Shown here piece by piece: positions 53,252 through 62,316 of a stretch of 64,000 nucleotides of DNA. This DNA comes from Bacteroidales bacterium. Lineage in GTDB: Bacteria > Bacteroidota > Bacteroidia > Bacteroidales > UBA3824. Position numbers and translations under genes: made by a program. Where the stretch lies: assembly GCA_017412115.1 (NCBI GenBank), contig JAFPYR010000083.1:1-64000 (forward strand), in the 5' to 3' direction. The notes below the pieces were generated by a model. The model ran no database searches. It was given only the letters and a program-made list of their open reading frames with translations, and was not told where the DNA came from. How positions within the stretch are numbered: the stretch's first letter is position 1; every line of letters begins with the position of its first letter.

Positions 53252-55465
53252 ATGAAATTTTTTAAAGTATTTTTAGTAGTAATACTCTTGATGGTGCTTT
53301 CCATTGCGGGGTATTTCGGTTACAAAACTTATTTGAAGAGCAGGTCATCGACGGACGCATTTTCTGCCGTGCCTGATGATGCTTTTTTTGTGGCTCAGAC
53401 CAACGATTTGTCCAAGGCGTGGAACGATTTGAGTAAAAGTCAGTTTTGGGCGTATCTTAAAACGACGGAATATTTCTCCGATATTAATGAAGATATCGAA
53501 ACCGTTGATAAATTTTTGAAAGATAATGCCGTAACCCGCAAAATCCTTGAAAACCGTGAACTACTTGCCTGCGGTATGAAAACCGATAATAATTGGGATA
53601 TGGCGTATATTATTGATTTGCAAGAGTTTTCAAAATATTATGATGAAATTTCAGCATCGCTCGGACTCCTTAGCGGTTACAGCCTGAAGAAAACGCTTTG
53701 CAGAATATCTCAAGAGAATCAATACGAAATTTATACTCTTACCGACAAGACCGACAATACGTTTCAGATAAATCTTACGTTAGCTGACAACATCTTGATT
53801 ATCAGCCTTGACAGAAATGTCGTAGAAAAAGTTTTAAAAAATTTCAACACTGGTTATTGGGCTGAAAACAGCAATTTTGAATTTGTTTCTTCCGAACTTT
53901 TAACGGGAAACGACGTTAAGTTTTTTGTTAACTTTAAGCAGCTTGACAAAATTTATTCGCTATATTCTGCTGAAAAATCCGAAAGTCTTGACATGATTTG
54001 TCAGTCGCTTGTTTATTCGGTTATGAATCTTGAATTGTTTGACGATCAAATCGAACTTTCAGGCCGTACATCTTTGGATTCGGTTTATTCGTATTTGAGG
54101 GCTTTTGCGAGTGTAGATCCCGGCAAAACAAGGGCTTATGAAATAATTTCAAATCAGACGGCATTGTATTTTAGTCTTGCATTCAACGATTTCAAAAGTT
54201 TTTATGACGCTTTGATTCAGGAGTATGTCCGTGGCAACAAAGCCGAGTATGAGGATATGCAAAAAAATATTTCCCTTGTTGAAAAACTCCTCGGCATCAG
54301 TATTCAAAACGATTTCTTGGGTTGGATAGGACAGGAAATTACGATTGCAAAACTTCGTCCTTTGAGCGAAAAATCCCGCGATATTGATGCTGCCGTTTTG
54401 ATTCAAGCCGACAAAATTGACAATGCTAAAGCGCATTTGGGCAATATTATAACGCATTTGAACAAGCGCACGCCAATAAAATTCAAAACCGAGGCTTACA
54501 GAAATTTTGAAATTAATTATTTAGGTTTGAAAGGGTTTTTCAAAATGTTTTTCGGAAAATTGTTTTCAAAAATCGAAAAACCATATTTCACTTATATCGA
54601 GGATTATGTCGTTTTTGCTAACTCTCAAGAAGTTTTGAAACAGATTATCGACGATTATCTTCAAGGCAGAACGATGGTAAAATCCATGAAATTCGATAAT
54701 TTTAAATCTTGTTTCAACAAAAAATCCAATGTAACGGCGTATATTCAGACTCCGAAACTTTTTGAAACGTTTTTGAAATATTCCACCCCCGAGGAGAAAA
54801 AGGACATTGAAAACAACCGTGAATTAATCAATAGTTTTGCCCGGCTCGGTTTTCAGCTTGTAAACGGCGGCGGTTTGTTTAAAACGAAATTTGCAATTCA
54901 ATACGATTCTACGGCCTTGAGCGAGGATATTGCGCAGAAGACCGAAAGTTTAGCAGAAAATTCGCTTAATATCGAAGATATTGATTCATTGCGTTTTAAA
55001 GTCGTTTTGGGAGATGAGACTTTGGAAGACGGACCTTGCAATGTGCTTTATGATAGTATTCAAAAAACGCATTTTGAGGGTAACGTTTCTAACAACAAGG
55101 CTAACGGCATTTGGCGTACTTATTACGAAAGCGGTTATCTTTTTGCAACGGCTAATTATCAGTACGGAATGTTGAACGGTACGGCATATTTTTACCGTAA
55201 TGCCCCCGGTCAAAAATTAATGGCGGAGGCTACATATTCTGCTGACGAGTTGAACGGTTATTACATTGAGTATTATAACAACGGCAATATCAAAGCCAAA
55301 ATTAATTACGAAAACGGCAGACGGCATGGCGACTGTACGTATTATTACGAAAACGGCAATATGCGTTATCAGTGCAAATACAAAAAAGGCGAACGTTCCG
55401 GCAAAGCCGTTGTCTACAACGACAAAGGGAAAAAAATCGGCAAACTTGATGCCGATAATTATTAA
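53252..55465 (+). CDS. Membrane-anchored protein with C-terminal MORN-like repeats
   Basis: The open frame begins at 53048, but that part is antisense to ssb. The ATG at 53252 (MKFFKVFLVVILLMVLSIAGYFGY, an N-terminal TM anchor) gives 737 residues. About 35-570 is a large uncharacterised region beginning VPDDAFFVAQTNDLSKAW, loosely like DUF3352-type proteins. About 620-735 holds repeats of the MORN-variant kind: NGIWRTYYESG, NGTAYFYRN, NGYYIEYYNNG, HGDCTYYYENG, SGKAVVYNDKG. Such repeats occur in envelope proteins of Bacteroidota with unknown roles. The 3' end overlaps the convergent mltG gene by 4 bases. Confidence 0.8.
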   Translation: MKFFKVFLVVILLMVLSIAGYFGYKTYLKSRSSTDAFSAVPDDAFFVAQTNDLSKAWNDLSKSQFWAYLKTTEYFSDINEDIETVDKFLKDNAVTRKILENRELLACGMKTDNNWDMAYIIDLQEFSKYYDEISASLGLLSGYSLKKTLCRISQENQYEIYTLTDKTDNTFQINLTLADNILIISLDRNVVEKVLKNFNTGYWAENSNFEFVSSELLTGNDVKFFVNFKQLDKIYSLYSAEKSESLDMICQSLVYSVMNLELFDDQIELSGRTSLDSVYSYLRAFASVDPGKTRAYEIISNQTALYFSLAFNDFKSFYDALIQEYVRGNKAEYEDMQKNISLVEKLLGISIQNDFLGWIGQEITIAKLRPLSEKSRDIDAAVLIQADKIDNAKAHLGNIITHLNKRTPIKFKTEAYRNFEINYLGLKGFFKMFFGKLFSKIEKPYFTYIEDYVVFANSQEVLKQIIDDYLQGRTMVKSMKFDNFKSCFNKKSNVTAYIQTPKLFETFLKYSTPEEKKDIENNRELINSFARLGFQLVNGGGLFKTKFAIQYDSTALSEDIAQKTESLAENSLNIEDIDSLRFKVVLGDETLEDGPCNVLYDSIQKTHFEGNVSNNKANGIWRTYYESGYLFATANYQYGMLNGTAYFYRNAPGQKLMAEATYSADELNGYYIEYYNNGNIKAKINYENGRRHGDCTYYYENGNMRYQCKYKKGERSGKAVVYNDKGKKIGKLDADNY

Positions 55466-56496
55466 TGAATCCCTTTTCTGTCGAGTTCTTTTTGAAAGTC
55501 TTTAGCGTGCCGTTTTTGATCTTCGTAACTCTTTGAGAAAAAATGGTATCCGCTAAAGTCGCTTTTTGCGCACATATACAAATAATCGTTGTGTTCATAA
55601 TCAAGAACGGCTTTTAATGCGCTTTCTTCAGGAAAACAGATAGGAGAGGGCGGAAGTCCGGGATTTTTGTAAGTGTTGTAAGGCGAGTCGGTTTCAAGCA
55701 TTTTTCCCGAAACTCTTTTTATAGAAAAATCGCCTAACGCAAAAATTAGTGTCGGACAGCTTTGAAGCGGCATTCCGATTTTTAGGCGGTTGATATAAAG
55801 TCCTGCTATAATCGGCTGTTCTTCTTTGTGTTGAGCTTGTTCCATTTGAACTATCGAGGCTAAGGTGCTGACCTCCAACGGTGTTAAATTTATTTTAGCG
55901 GCTTTGGCTTTGCGTTCCTCATTCCAAAACTTTTTATAATAACCATACATTTTTTCGATGAATTTTTCTGCCGAAGTGTTCCAATACATTTGATAAGTAT
56001 CGGGAATAAACATAGCCGAACAACTCATGTGGTCAAAACCGTATTTGCTTATAAAATTATCATCTTGCAAAAGTGAGAAAAGATAATTGCTGTCAATGTC
56101 AATTTGATGAGCAACCCTTGAACATAACTGCTTGATTGTACGGATATTATTGAAAGTCAGATTTACCGGTGACTGCTCTCCCGAGCGCAAAAGGTTTATA
56201 ATAGCGTTGTTGCTCATGCCGTCTTGAATTTTATAACGCCCCGGTTTAATTTTGTTAGGGTAGTTTTTCCTTTGAGCCGTAAATTCAAACATTGTTTTGT
56301 CCTCTACACGGAAATTGGCGTAAAGAGAATCTTTAACAGTGTTGAAATCAGCATCTTGCGGAATATAAAGATAATTTTTGCCGTTTAAAAAAATGTTCGG
56401 CGAAAAAACTTTACGGTATATAATGTAACCCGTAATTGATGCGGCAAGAATTAAAAATCCAGCCGTGAAACTTATTAATTTAACTGCTTTTTTCAT
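55462..56496 (-). CDS. mltG: Endolytic transglycosylase MltG
   Basis: This 344-residue YceG/MltG-family enzyme cuts nascent peptidoglycan glycan strands and sets their length at the inner membrane. The ATG at 56496 (MKKAVKLISF, then one TM helix at about 8-28) is preferred over a TTG at 56508. The LysM-like part is at about 35-105. The catalytic region reads STLASIVQMEQAQHKEE with the second Glu at the position of the catalytic residue, followed by AGLYINRLKIGMPLQSCPT and NTYKNPGLPPSPI. The usual EKET is changed to QMEQ, so the active-site neighbourhood is slightly altered. Confidence 0.92.
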   Translation of the reverse strand: MKKAVKLISFTAGFLILAASITGYIIYRKVFSPNIFLNGKNYLYIPQDADFNTVKDSLYANFRVEDKTMFEFTAQRKNYPNKIKPGRYKIQDGMSNNAIINLLRSGEQSPVNLTFNNIRTIKQLCSRVAHQIDIDSNYLFSLLQDDNFISKYGFDHMSCSAMFIPDTYQMYWNTSAEKFIEKMYGYYKKFWNEERKAKAAKINLTPLEVSTLASIVQMEQAQHKEEQPIIAGLYINRLKIGMPLQSCPTLIFALGDFSIKRVSGKMLETDSPYNTYKNPGLPPSPICFPEESALKAVLDYEHNDYLYMCAKSDFSGYHFFSKSYEDQKRHAKDFQKELDRKGIH

Positions 56497-56587
56497 GTTA
56501 TTAACCAAAAATAATCTGCAATTTTAATCATTTTTTGTTTAAACTAAAAAAAAATTTGGTACTCTTGAGGATATTTAATAATTTTAT

Positions 56588-56601
56588 CCGATTATAATCG
56601 G
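56588..56601. promoter_or_regulatory. Perfect 14-base palindrome upstream of the NTPase-TPR gene
   Basis: CCGATTATAATCGG is its own reverse complement and ends 34 bases before the ATG at 56636. It has no loop, so it is a better candidate for a protein-binding operator than for a terminator. No clear -33/-7 promoter was found in 56509-56635. Confidence 0.45.
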
Positions 56602-56635
56602 GCTTAAGAGGAAAGTTTATTGTATTGAATAACAG

Positions 56636-59600
56636 ATGGTTAGAAAAGCGAATACTTTTATCGGACGTGATGTAGAACTCAGCATTTTGAGTCAAGCCTT
56701 TGATAAAGCGGCCTTAGGAGACGGACAGGCTGTATTTATTCACGGCGTTTTGTGTGTTGGAAAAACTTCTCTTTTGGAAAATTTCCTCGAGAGCATCAAA
56801 GATAAAGATTGTTATCTTTTAAGATTTTCAGTAGGGCATTATCCTATATGCAGCAGTTATAAAATTATAACACAAAACGAAGATTTTTTCGGCAGTCTTG
56901 ATAATTATTTATCGCAAAGGCCTGAAGAAACGGGTTATAATCTTGATAAATTTTTAAGGCAAAAGTCAGAGGAGAAAATCATTGTTTTGGCAGTGGACAA
57001 CGGCAGTTTTATAGATACTGAGAGCCGCGGCGTGATAAAATCTTTGATTGCTTCGTTGGGAAAAAATCCTTACAAAATCTTGATGATTTTTACCTCAACG
57101 CCAACAACAGACGTTTTTTTAAATTACAAATATCTCTCCGCCCCGCTGATTTCTAACCATGAAGAATTTTTCTGCTCAGCCGATGAAAGTCCTAAAAATT
57201 CTATCAATATAAATCTTTCGGGCATTAAACTTGCCGATATTTTGTGGCTTATTAATCAGAAATTTCCTAAAAACAATTTTGAAAACGATTTGGCCAACAA
57301 AATTCAAAGGTTTTCCTTGGGCAATCCTTTTGTTATCAACGAGGTTTTTAATTATCTGATTCAAAGCGGAGTAGTTTATCAGGAGGACGGCGTTTACAAA
57401 ATTGTGAATTATTTGTTTTTGGATAATGTTTCGCTTTCCTTGTTGGAGAATGTCAGAATCACGGATTTGTCAGCCAAAATTGATGCTTATGACAATTCTA
57501 AGAAAATTTCCGACGTGTTTTTTTTCGGCGGAATTGATGTGATAAAACAACTTTGCGAAAATTATTGCAATCATATAATTTTTGATACCGAATTAGAAAT
57601 AAATCTTATAGAACTTTGTGATAAAATTGAGACTTTTTTCTTGGACAAAAATTTTGAAAAGAAAGATGAAATTTTACGCAATGTTCATAAAATCAAAGAG
57701 TTATATAATAACAAAAACGAACTTTTAAAACCTGAGAAAATCGAGGATTATGATTTTTATCTTAATAAGAGGCTCTCTAAAGAGGATTTGAAAAGAGTTT
57801 TCGGTGTGCTTGAATATTGCCTTCAAGAGTACAGAATGAAGGAGTTAGACGATTTGTCAGACCATGTTTATAATAGTCTTGATGAAATTTTTCCTGACCA
57901 AAAGGACGGATACGGCGAGGCTCTTTACGAGGTTTACAGATTGAAAAACTTAGCTTTAGATAGGTTGAGTTATTTTAAAAAAGCTTTGGATTTTGCACTT
58001 TTGATGATAAAAACCGCTGAGAAATTCAAACTCGGTAACGAAAAAAAATCTAAGGCTTATTCCCGCAAAGGTCTTGAGGAGCTTGCCTCAAGCGATTTTA
58101 AAGGTTCGATTGAAAGTTTTTCCACTGCCGTCGGATATGCCGAAAAAACGGGTGATGAACTTTTGATTTCTATTTCTAACAATTATTTGGGTATGCCGTA
58201 TACTTATCTGAACGAATTAAGCAGAGCAATGGTTTTGTTTAAGTATGCAGAAAAAACGGCAATAAAATTGGGTAATAGGTTAGCCCTTGCAAGAGCGCGT
58301 TTGAATATTGGCATTTTGGATTTTCAGCGCAAATCATACGACGAGGCCGAAAACAATCTTGTTTATACCGAAGTTACTTTTTCTGAAGAAAAATGTTACG
58401 CCGAGTATGCGCAATATTATTGTTACATGGGCTTGGTTTATGCTGAGACCAACTCGCCTGATTTAGCTAATTTGTATATCAGAAAAGCCCTTCAACTCGG
58501 TATTCAATATTCTGATATGGCTCTTGTTGGCATTTGTTATTATTATTTGGGAGTTTTGCAGGCGATAAACGGTTTAGACGACGGGGCTTTGGATTTTTAT
58601 TATAGAGCCTTGAATATAATTTCGGGTTTCGATAAATTAAGACTTGAAGGCTCTATTTCCATAAGTATCGCCGAGATTTTGGGCAAACAAGGCAAATATC
58701 AACAGGCCGAACAATATTTTTTGAAAGCGGGCGGAATTTATTCCGGTTTAGGCTTTCAGGCGGGTTTGATTGATGTTTTTATGGACTTAGGCGATTTGTG
58801 TTTCGTTATGGAAGACCTCGAAAACGCCGAAAAATATTATCTCAAATGCGATAAAAAATTTATGAGGATCGATGAAAAAATCGATTATTATCATATTTTA
58901 GCCAATTTGTATTGTTGTAAACAAAACTTTGCCAAAGGTATGGAATTTTTTAACAATGCCCTTACTTTGGCTCGTGAAAACGCTTTCAGCAAAGAGCAGG
59001 CTGAAATTCTCAACGATATGGGAAATATGTATCTCGTATTGGAAAATAATGATTTCGCTTTGAGATGTTATAGTTTGGCATTGGATATTAACGAACATTT
59101 GTGTGATACTGCCTCTCAAAGTCTTAATTACGTGAATTTAGGCACGGTTTACGAACGCAAAAAAGATTTTCTCAAGGCCTCGGATTGTTATCACAAGGCA
59201 ACGGAATGTGATAAGAAAAAAAATGATATGTCAAGTCTTGCTGCTAATTTGGAACTCCTTGCTCATGCTTATACTCAGATTCCGAATTATTCCGAGGCCG
59301 TGAAATACTCTCTTGAAGCCTCTGAAACTTACAAAAAATCAGGTAATTATAACAATGCAGCTCAAGCCTTGTGCAAAGCCTCTGATGTTTTGAGGTTGGA
59401 TTCAGAATATCAAAGGGCGGAAAGAGTACTTGAGGAGGCTCAAGAAATTTGTCAGACAAGCGGATATATCGAAGGTTTGGGACTTTGTAGTTTCTATTTG
59501 GCTTGTATTCAAAAAGATACTGAAAATTATAAAGAGGCTCTGAAAACTTTTAAAAAGGCTGTTGAATACTTTTTGAAAAGCAATCCGACTAATAAATTCC

Positions 59601-61249
59601 GTTATTTGAGTTTGGATTTTATTGCATTGATTTACGAATATACCGGACGCAAAGAAGAGGCTCTTTTGAATCATTTGCAATTAGCGGATATTTTCAAAGA
59701 GGAGGGCGATTTTGAAAGTCTTGCTCAAAAATATACCGACATTGCCGATTTTATGTCAAATCCCGAAAATGGTGAGGCTTTGGGCGACAGCTTTTCCGCT
59801 AAAAAATATTACACTTTGGCTCTTGAAACCGCAGAGCAGGTCAGCGACGTATATTTAAAAGCCAAATGTTATTATTCGGCGGGTGAGTTTCATAACTATT
59901 TGGGCGAAAATCAAAAAGGTATCGAACTTATTTTGGAGGCGGCTAAAATTATCGAAGATGCTCATAAAAACGATGTTGAGGCTGCAAAATATTATTTGAT
60001 GGCCTCTGATGCGTTTTACGATATTAAGGATTATGACAATGCCGTTCATAATTATCTTTCTGCGGCGGATATTTATATCGAAAACGGTGATATTCAACAA
60101 ACTGCATACGTTTATAATAATATCGGCTACACTTACGATACGATGTCAAGATTCCGTGAGGCGATAAAATTTTATCATCAGGCTTACGAGAATTACAAAA
60201 AAATCAATTATACTGACGGTATTATCAACAATCTTAAAAACGTAGCCTTAATGTACGAAAGGCTTGAACAATATCCTGAGGCTGCCTCTTATTACCGCAA
60301 AGTCCTTGACGGATTGAAAGATTTTGACTCCGAGTACGAAAAAGCCGAAACAGCTTTGGACGTTGCTCAAAATAGCCTTAAAGCCGGTTTTGATTACCGT
60401 GAGGTCGCAAAATATACCGATATGGCTTACACGTTTTTCAAAAATGCCGACGACGAAATTCAACCGATAATCTGTCTTGAAAATCTTGCACTGCTTTATT
60501 ATTCTAACGGTGAGGACAAAAAAGCATTAGGTTTTCAGAAAAAACTTTTGAAAGAACTAAAGGTTGCAAGCGGTGAGGTTAAAATTCAGATTTATAAATC
60601 TTTAGCATCAATTTATTTTCGTCTTTCAGAATATGGCAAAATGTTTGAAATGATTTCCGGGGCAGTTGCTTTGGCCGGTGAAAATACCGACAATTGGGAA
60701 GAAATGGGCGAGGTTTATTACGATTTTGCCGTTTTGCTGCTTTCTGACGATTTGAAATACGCTGATAACGTTTCAGAGGTTTTTCCCGATAAGACTTTTG
60801 CTAAAATTGCCGTGGAATATCTCGAAAACGCCGAAAAAATCGCTAAAGCCGAAAAAGACGATGCCGCTTTTATGAAAGCAGCCGATTTGAAGGCCGTTGC
60901 TAAAAGTTCTTTCGCCAAAATGGATGAAGTTGTTGCTGATTATAAAGAACTTTTGGATTTTGAAAAAGAAAACGATACTCAAAAATATGTTGTAAGTCTT
61001 TTGGCTCAAGGCGAAATCATGCTCAACAAATTTCAAAATTTTGAAATCGCAGAGCGTTGTTTCGATGAGGCTTACAAAATGGCTAAAGAAATCAAATCTC
61101 CGGATTTGGCTGTTTTGTCAAGAGGGTACACTTGTTTGAAATATTTTATGCAAGGTATGCCGGGTATGGCTAAAATGATTTTGGACAAAGAAAAAGATTA
61201 TTTCGATTTGATTGTTACAACAGTCCCGGCAATCAAAAAATATTTGTAG
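56636..61249 (+). CDS. STAND-like NTPase with a very long TPR array (1537 residues)
   Basis: The N-terminal NTPase (about 5-250) resembles AAA_16/STAND ATPases: FIGRDVELSILSQAF, Walker A GVLCVGKT (37-44), a Walker B-like IIVLAVDNGSFID in which the second acidic residue is Asn122, and NPFVINEVFNYLIQSG. After a helical spacer, tetratricopeptide repeats run from about 440 to 1500, with units such as AYSRKGLEELASSDFKGSIESFSTAV, YYLGVLQAINGLDDGALDFYYRAL and YNNIGYTYDTMSRFREAIKFYHQAY. There is no signal peptide or TM helix, so it is cytosolic. STAND proteins act as nucleotide-gated signalling switches whose repeats sense a partner. The next gene, also TPR-rich, starts 24 bases downstream. Confidence 0.83.
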   Translation: MVRKANTFIGRDVELSILSQAFDKAALGDGQAVFIHGVLCVGKTSLLENFLESIKDKDCYLLRFSVGHYPICSSYKIITQNEDFFGSLDNYLSQRPEETGYNLDKFLRQKSEEKIIVLAVDNGSFIDTESRGVIKSLIASLGKNPYKILMIFTSTPTTDVFLNYKYLSAPLISNHEEFFCSADESPKNSININLSGIKLADILWLINQKFPKNNFENDLANKIQRFSLGNPFVINEVFNYLIQSGVVYQEDGVYKIVNYLFLDNVSLSLLENVRITDLSAKIDAYDNSKKISDVFFFGGIDVIKQLCENYCNHIIFDTELEINLIELCDKIETFFLDKNFEKKDEILRNVHKIKELYNNKNELLKPEKIEDYDFYLNKRLSKEDLKRVFGVLEYCLQEYRMKELDDLSDHVYNSLDEIFPDQKDGYGEALYEVYRLKNLALDRLSYFKKALDFALLMIKTAEKFKLGNEKKSKAYSRKGLEELASSDFKGSIESFSTAVGYAEKTGDELLISISNNYLGMPYTYLNELSRAMVLFKYAEKTAIKLGNRLALARARLNIGILDFQRKSYDEAENNLVYTEVTFSEEKCYAEYAQYYCYMGLVYAETNSPDLANLYIRKALQLGIQYSDMALVGICYYYLGVLQAINGLDDGALDFYYRALNIISGFDKLRLEGSISISIAEILGKQGKYQQAEQYFLKAGGIYSGLGFQAGLIDVFMDLGDLCFVMEDLENAEKYYLKCDKKFMRIDEKIDYYHILANLYCCKQNFAKGMEFFNNALTLARENAFSKEQAEILNDMGNMYLVLENNDFALRCYSLALDINEHLCDTASQSLNYVNLGTVYERKKDFLKASDCYHKATECDKKKNDMSSLAANLELLAHAYTQIPNYSEAVKYSLEASETYKKSGNYNNAAQALCKASDVLRLDSEYQRAERVLEEAQEICQTSGYIEGLGLCSFYLACIQKDTENYKEALKTFKKAVEYFLKSNPTNKFRYLSLDFIALIYEYTGRKEEALLNHLQLADIFKEEGDFESLAQKYTDIADFMSNPENGEALGDSFSAKKYYTLALETAEQVSDVYLKAKCYYSAGEFHNYLGENQKGIELILEAAKIIEDAHKNDVEAAKYYLMASDAFYDIKDYDNAVHNYLSAADIYIENGDIQQTAYVYNNIGYTYDTMSRFREAIKFYHQAYENYKKINYTDGIINNLKNVALMYERLEQYPEAASYYRKVLDGLKDFDSEYEKAETALDVAQNSLKAGFDYREVAKYTDMAYTFFKNADDEIQPIICLENLALLYYSNGEDKKALGFQKKLLKELKVASGEVKIQIYKSLASIYFRLSEYGKMFEMISGAVALAGENTDNWEEMGEVYYDFAVLLLSDDLKYADNVSEVFPDKTFAKIAVEYLENAEKIAKAEKDDAAFMKAADLKAVAKSSFAKMDEVVADYKELLDFEKENDTQKYVVSLLAQGEIMLNKFQNFEIAERCFDEAYKMAKEIKSPDLAVLSRGYTCLKYFMQGMPGMAKMILDKEKDYFDLIVTTVPAIKKYL

Positions 61250-61273
61250 CTAACAGTAAAAAAATTATAAGGT

Positions 61274-62305
61274 ATGAAATTCAACAAATTGTTTTTTATG
61301 TTTCTGTTTTTTTCTGCCACTGTTTTTGCGCAGACCGATACGAGTGAAACTATTGTCGTGCTCGGCGGTCAAGACGGCGCATTAGCTTATAATCAGGGAA
61401 TTACGGATGCTAACAAAAGAGATTTGGACAAATCTTTGGAAAATTTTTCAAGAGCGTTGGGATATGCTCCGAGATATTCAAAGGCTCTTTACAACCGAGG
61501 AATCATTTATTTGGAAAAACAAATGAATAAGGAGGCACTTCAGGATTTAACCGATGCCGTTATCTCCGACAAGGCAAAACCTCAGTATTATTTAGCAAGG
61601 GCAATCGCTCATGCAAGGCTCAAAAATTTTGAAAACGCTTACAAAATGGTGCGTAAAGCCGAATTAATGGATTATAACAAAAGCGAAATTCAATATTTTT
61701 ACGGTTATGTTTATTTCATGGAAGAAAGATACGCTTTGGCGGAAAAATCTTTTACGGAGGCTATCAAATGTAACGAAAAATTTGCATACGCTTATTGCGA
61801 CAGAGCTGCTGCCCGTTTTCGTCAGGGAAATCTGAAAGCTGCGTTAGAGGATTATACCAAGGCTTTGGAAATAAAACCTAACGCTGTTTTTATTTACACT
61901 TTGCGCTCTGAGGTAAAAGCCGCTCAAAATAATTTTAACGGTGCAATCGAGGATATTAATTCCGCAATGGAAATTGATACCGAAAACGAAGTCATTTATC
62001 TCAACGACCGTGCAAATATGTATGTCAGAGCCAAAAAATATAAACTCGCAATCAAGGATTTTAATACTTGCATGGAAAAATATCCGAAAAATACTGATGC
62101 TTACATCAATTACGGCAATATGTTGATGGGACAAAAAAAATACGCCGAGGCTGAACAATATTACACTAAAGCCATCGAAAAAGATTACAACAATATTGCT
62201 GCCTACAACAACCGGGCTAACGCTAAAGAATTGCAATTCAATCTCAAAGGTGCTGAGGCCGACAAGCGTATTGCAAAACATTTAATCGAAAAACAAAAAC
62301 AATAG
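61274..62305 (+). CDS. Secreted tetratricopeptide-repeat protein
   Basis: This 343-residue protein has a signal peptide ending near residue 19 (ATVFA/Q) and about eight TPR units, for example YSKALYNRGIIYLEKQMNKEALQDLTDA, FAYAYCDRAAARFRQGNLKAALEDYTKA and TDAYINYGNMLMGQKKYAEAEQYYTKA. It would act as a periplasmic protein-protein scaffold. It sits between the STAND-like NTPase gene (24 bases upstream) and a PorE-like gene (11 bases downstream), implying one transcript across the inner membrane, periplasm and outer envelope. The specific partner is unknown. Confidence 0.85.
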   Translation: MKFNKLFFMFLFFSATVFAQTDTSETIVVLGGQDGALAYNQGITDANKRDLDKSLENFSRALGYAPRYSKALYNRGIIYLEKQMNKEALQDLTDAVISDKAKPQYYLARAIAHARLKNFENAYKMVRKAELMDYNKSEIQYFYGYVYFMEERYALAEKSFTEAIKCNEKFAYAYCDRAAARFRQGNLKAALEDYTKALEIKPNAVFIYTLRSEVKAAQNNFNGAIEDINSAMEIDTENEVIYLNDRANMYVRAKKYKLAIKDFNTCMEKYPKNTDAYINYGNMLMGQKKYAEAEQYYTKAIEKDYNNIAAYNNRANAKELQFNLKGAEADKRIAKHLIEKQKQ

Positions 62306-62316
62306 TTTTTTTTAAG

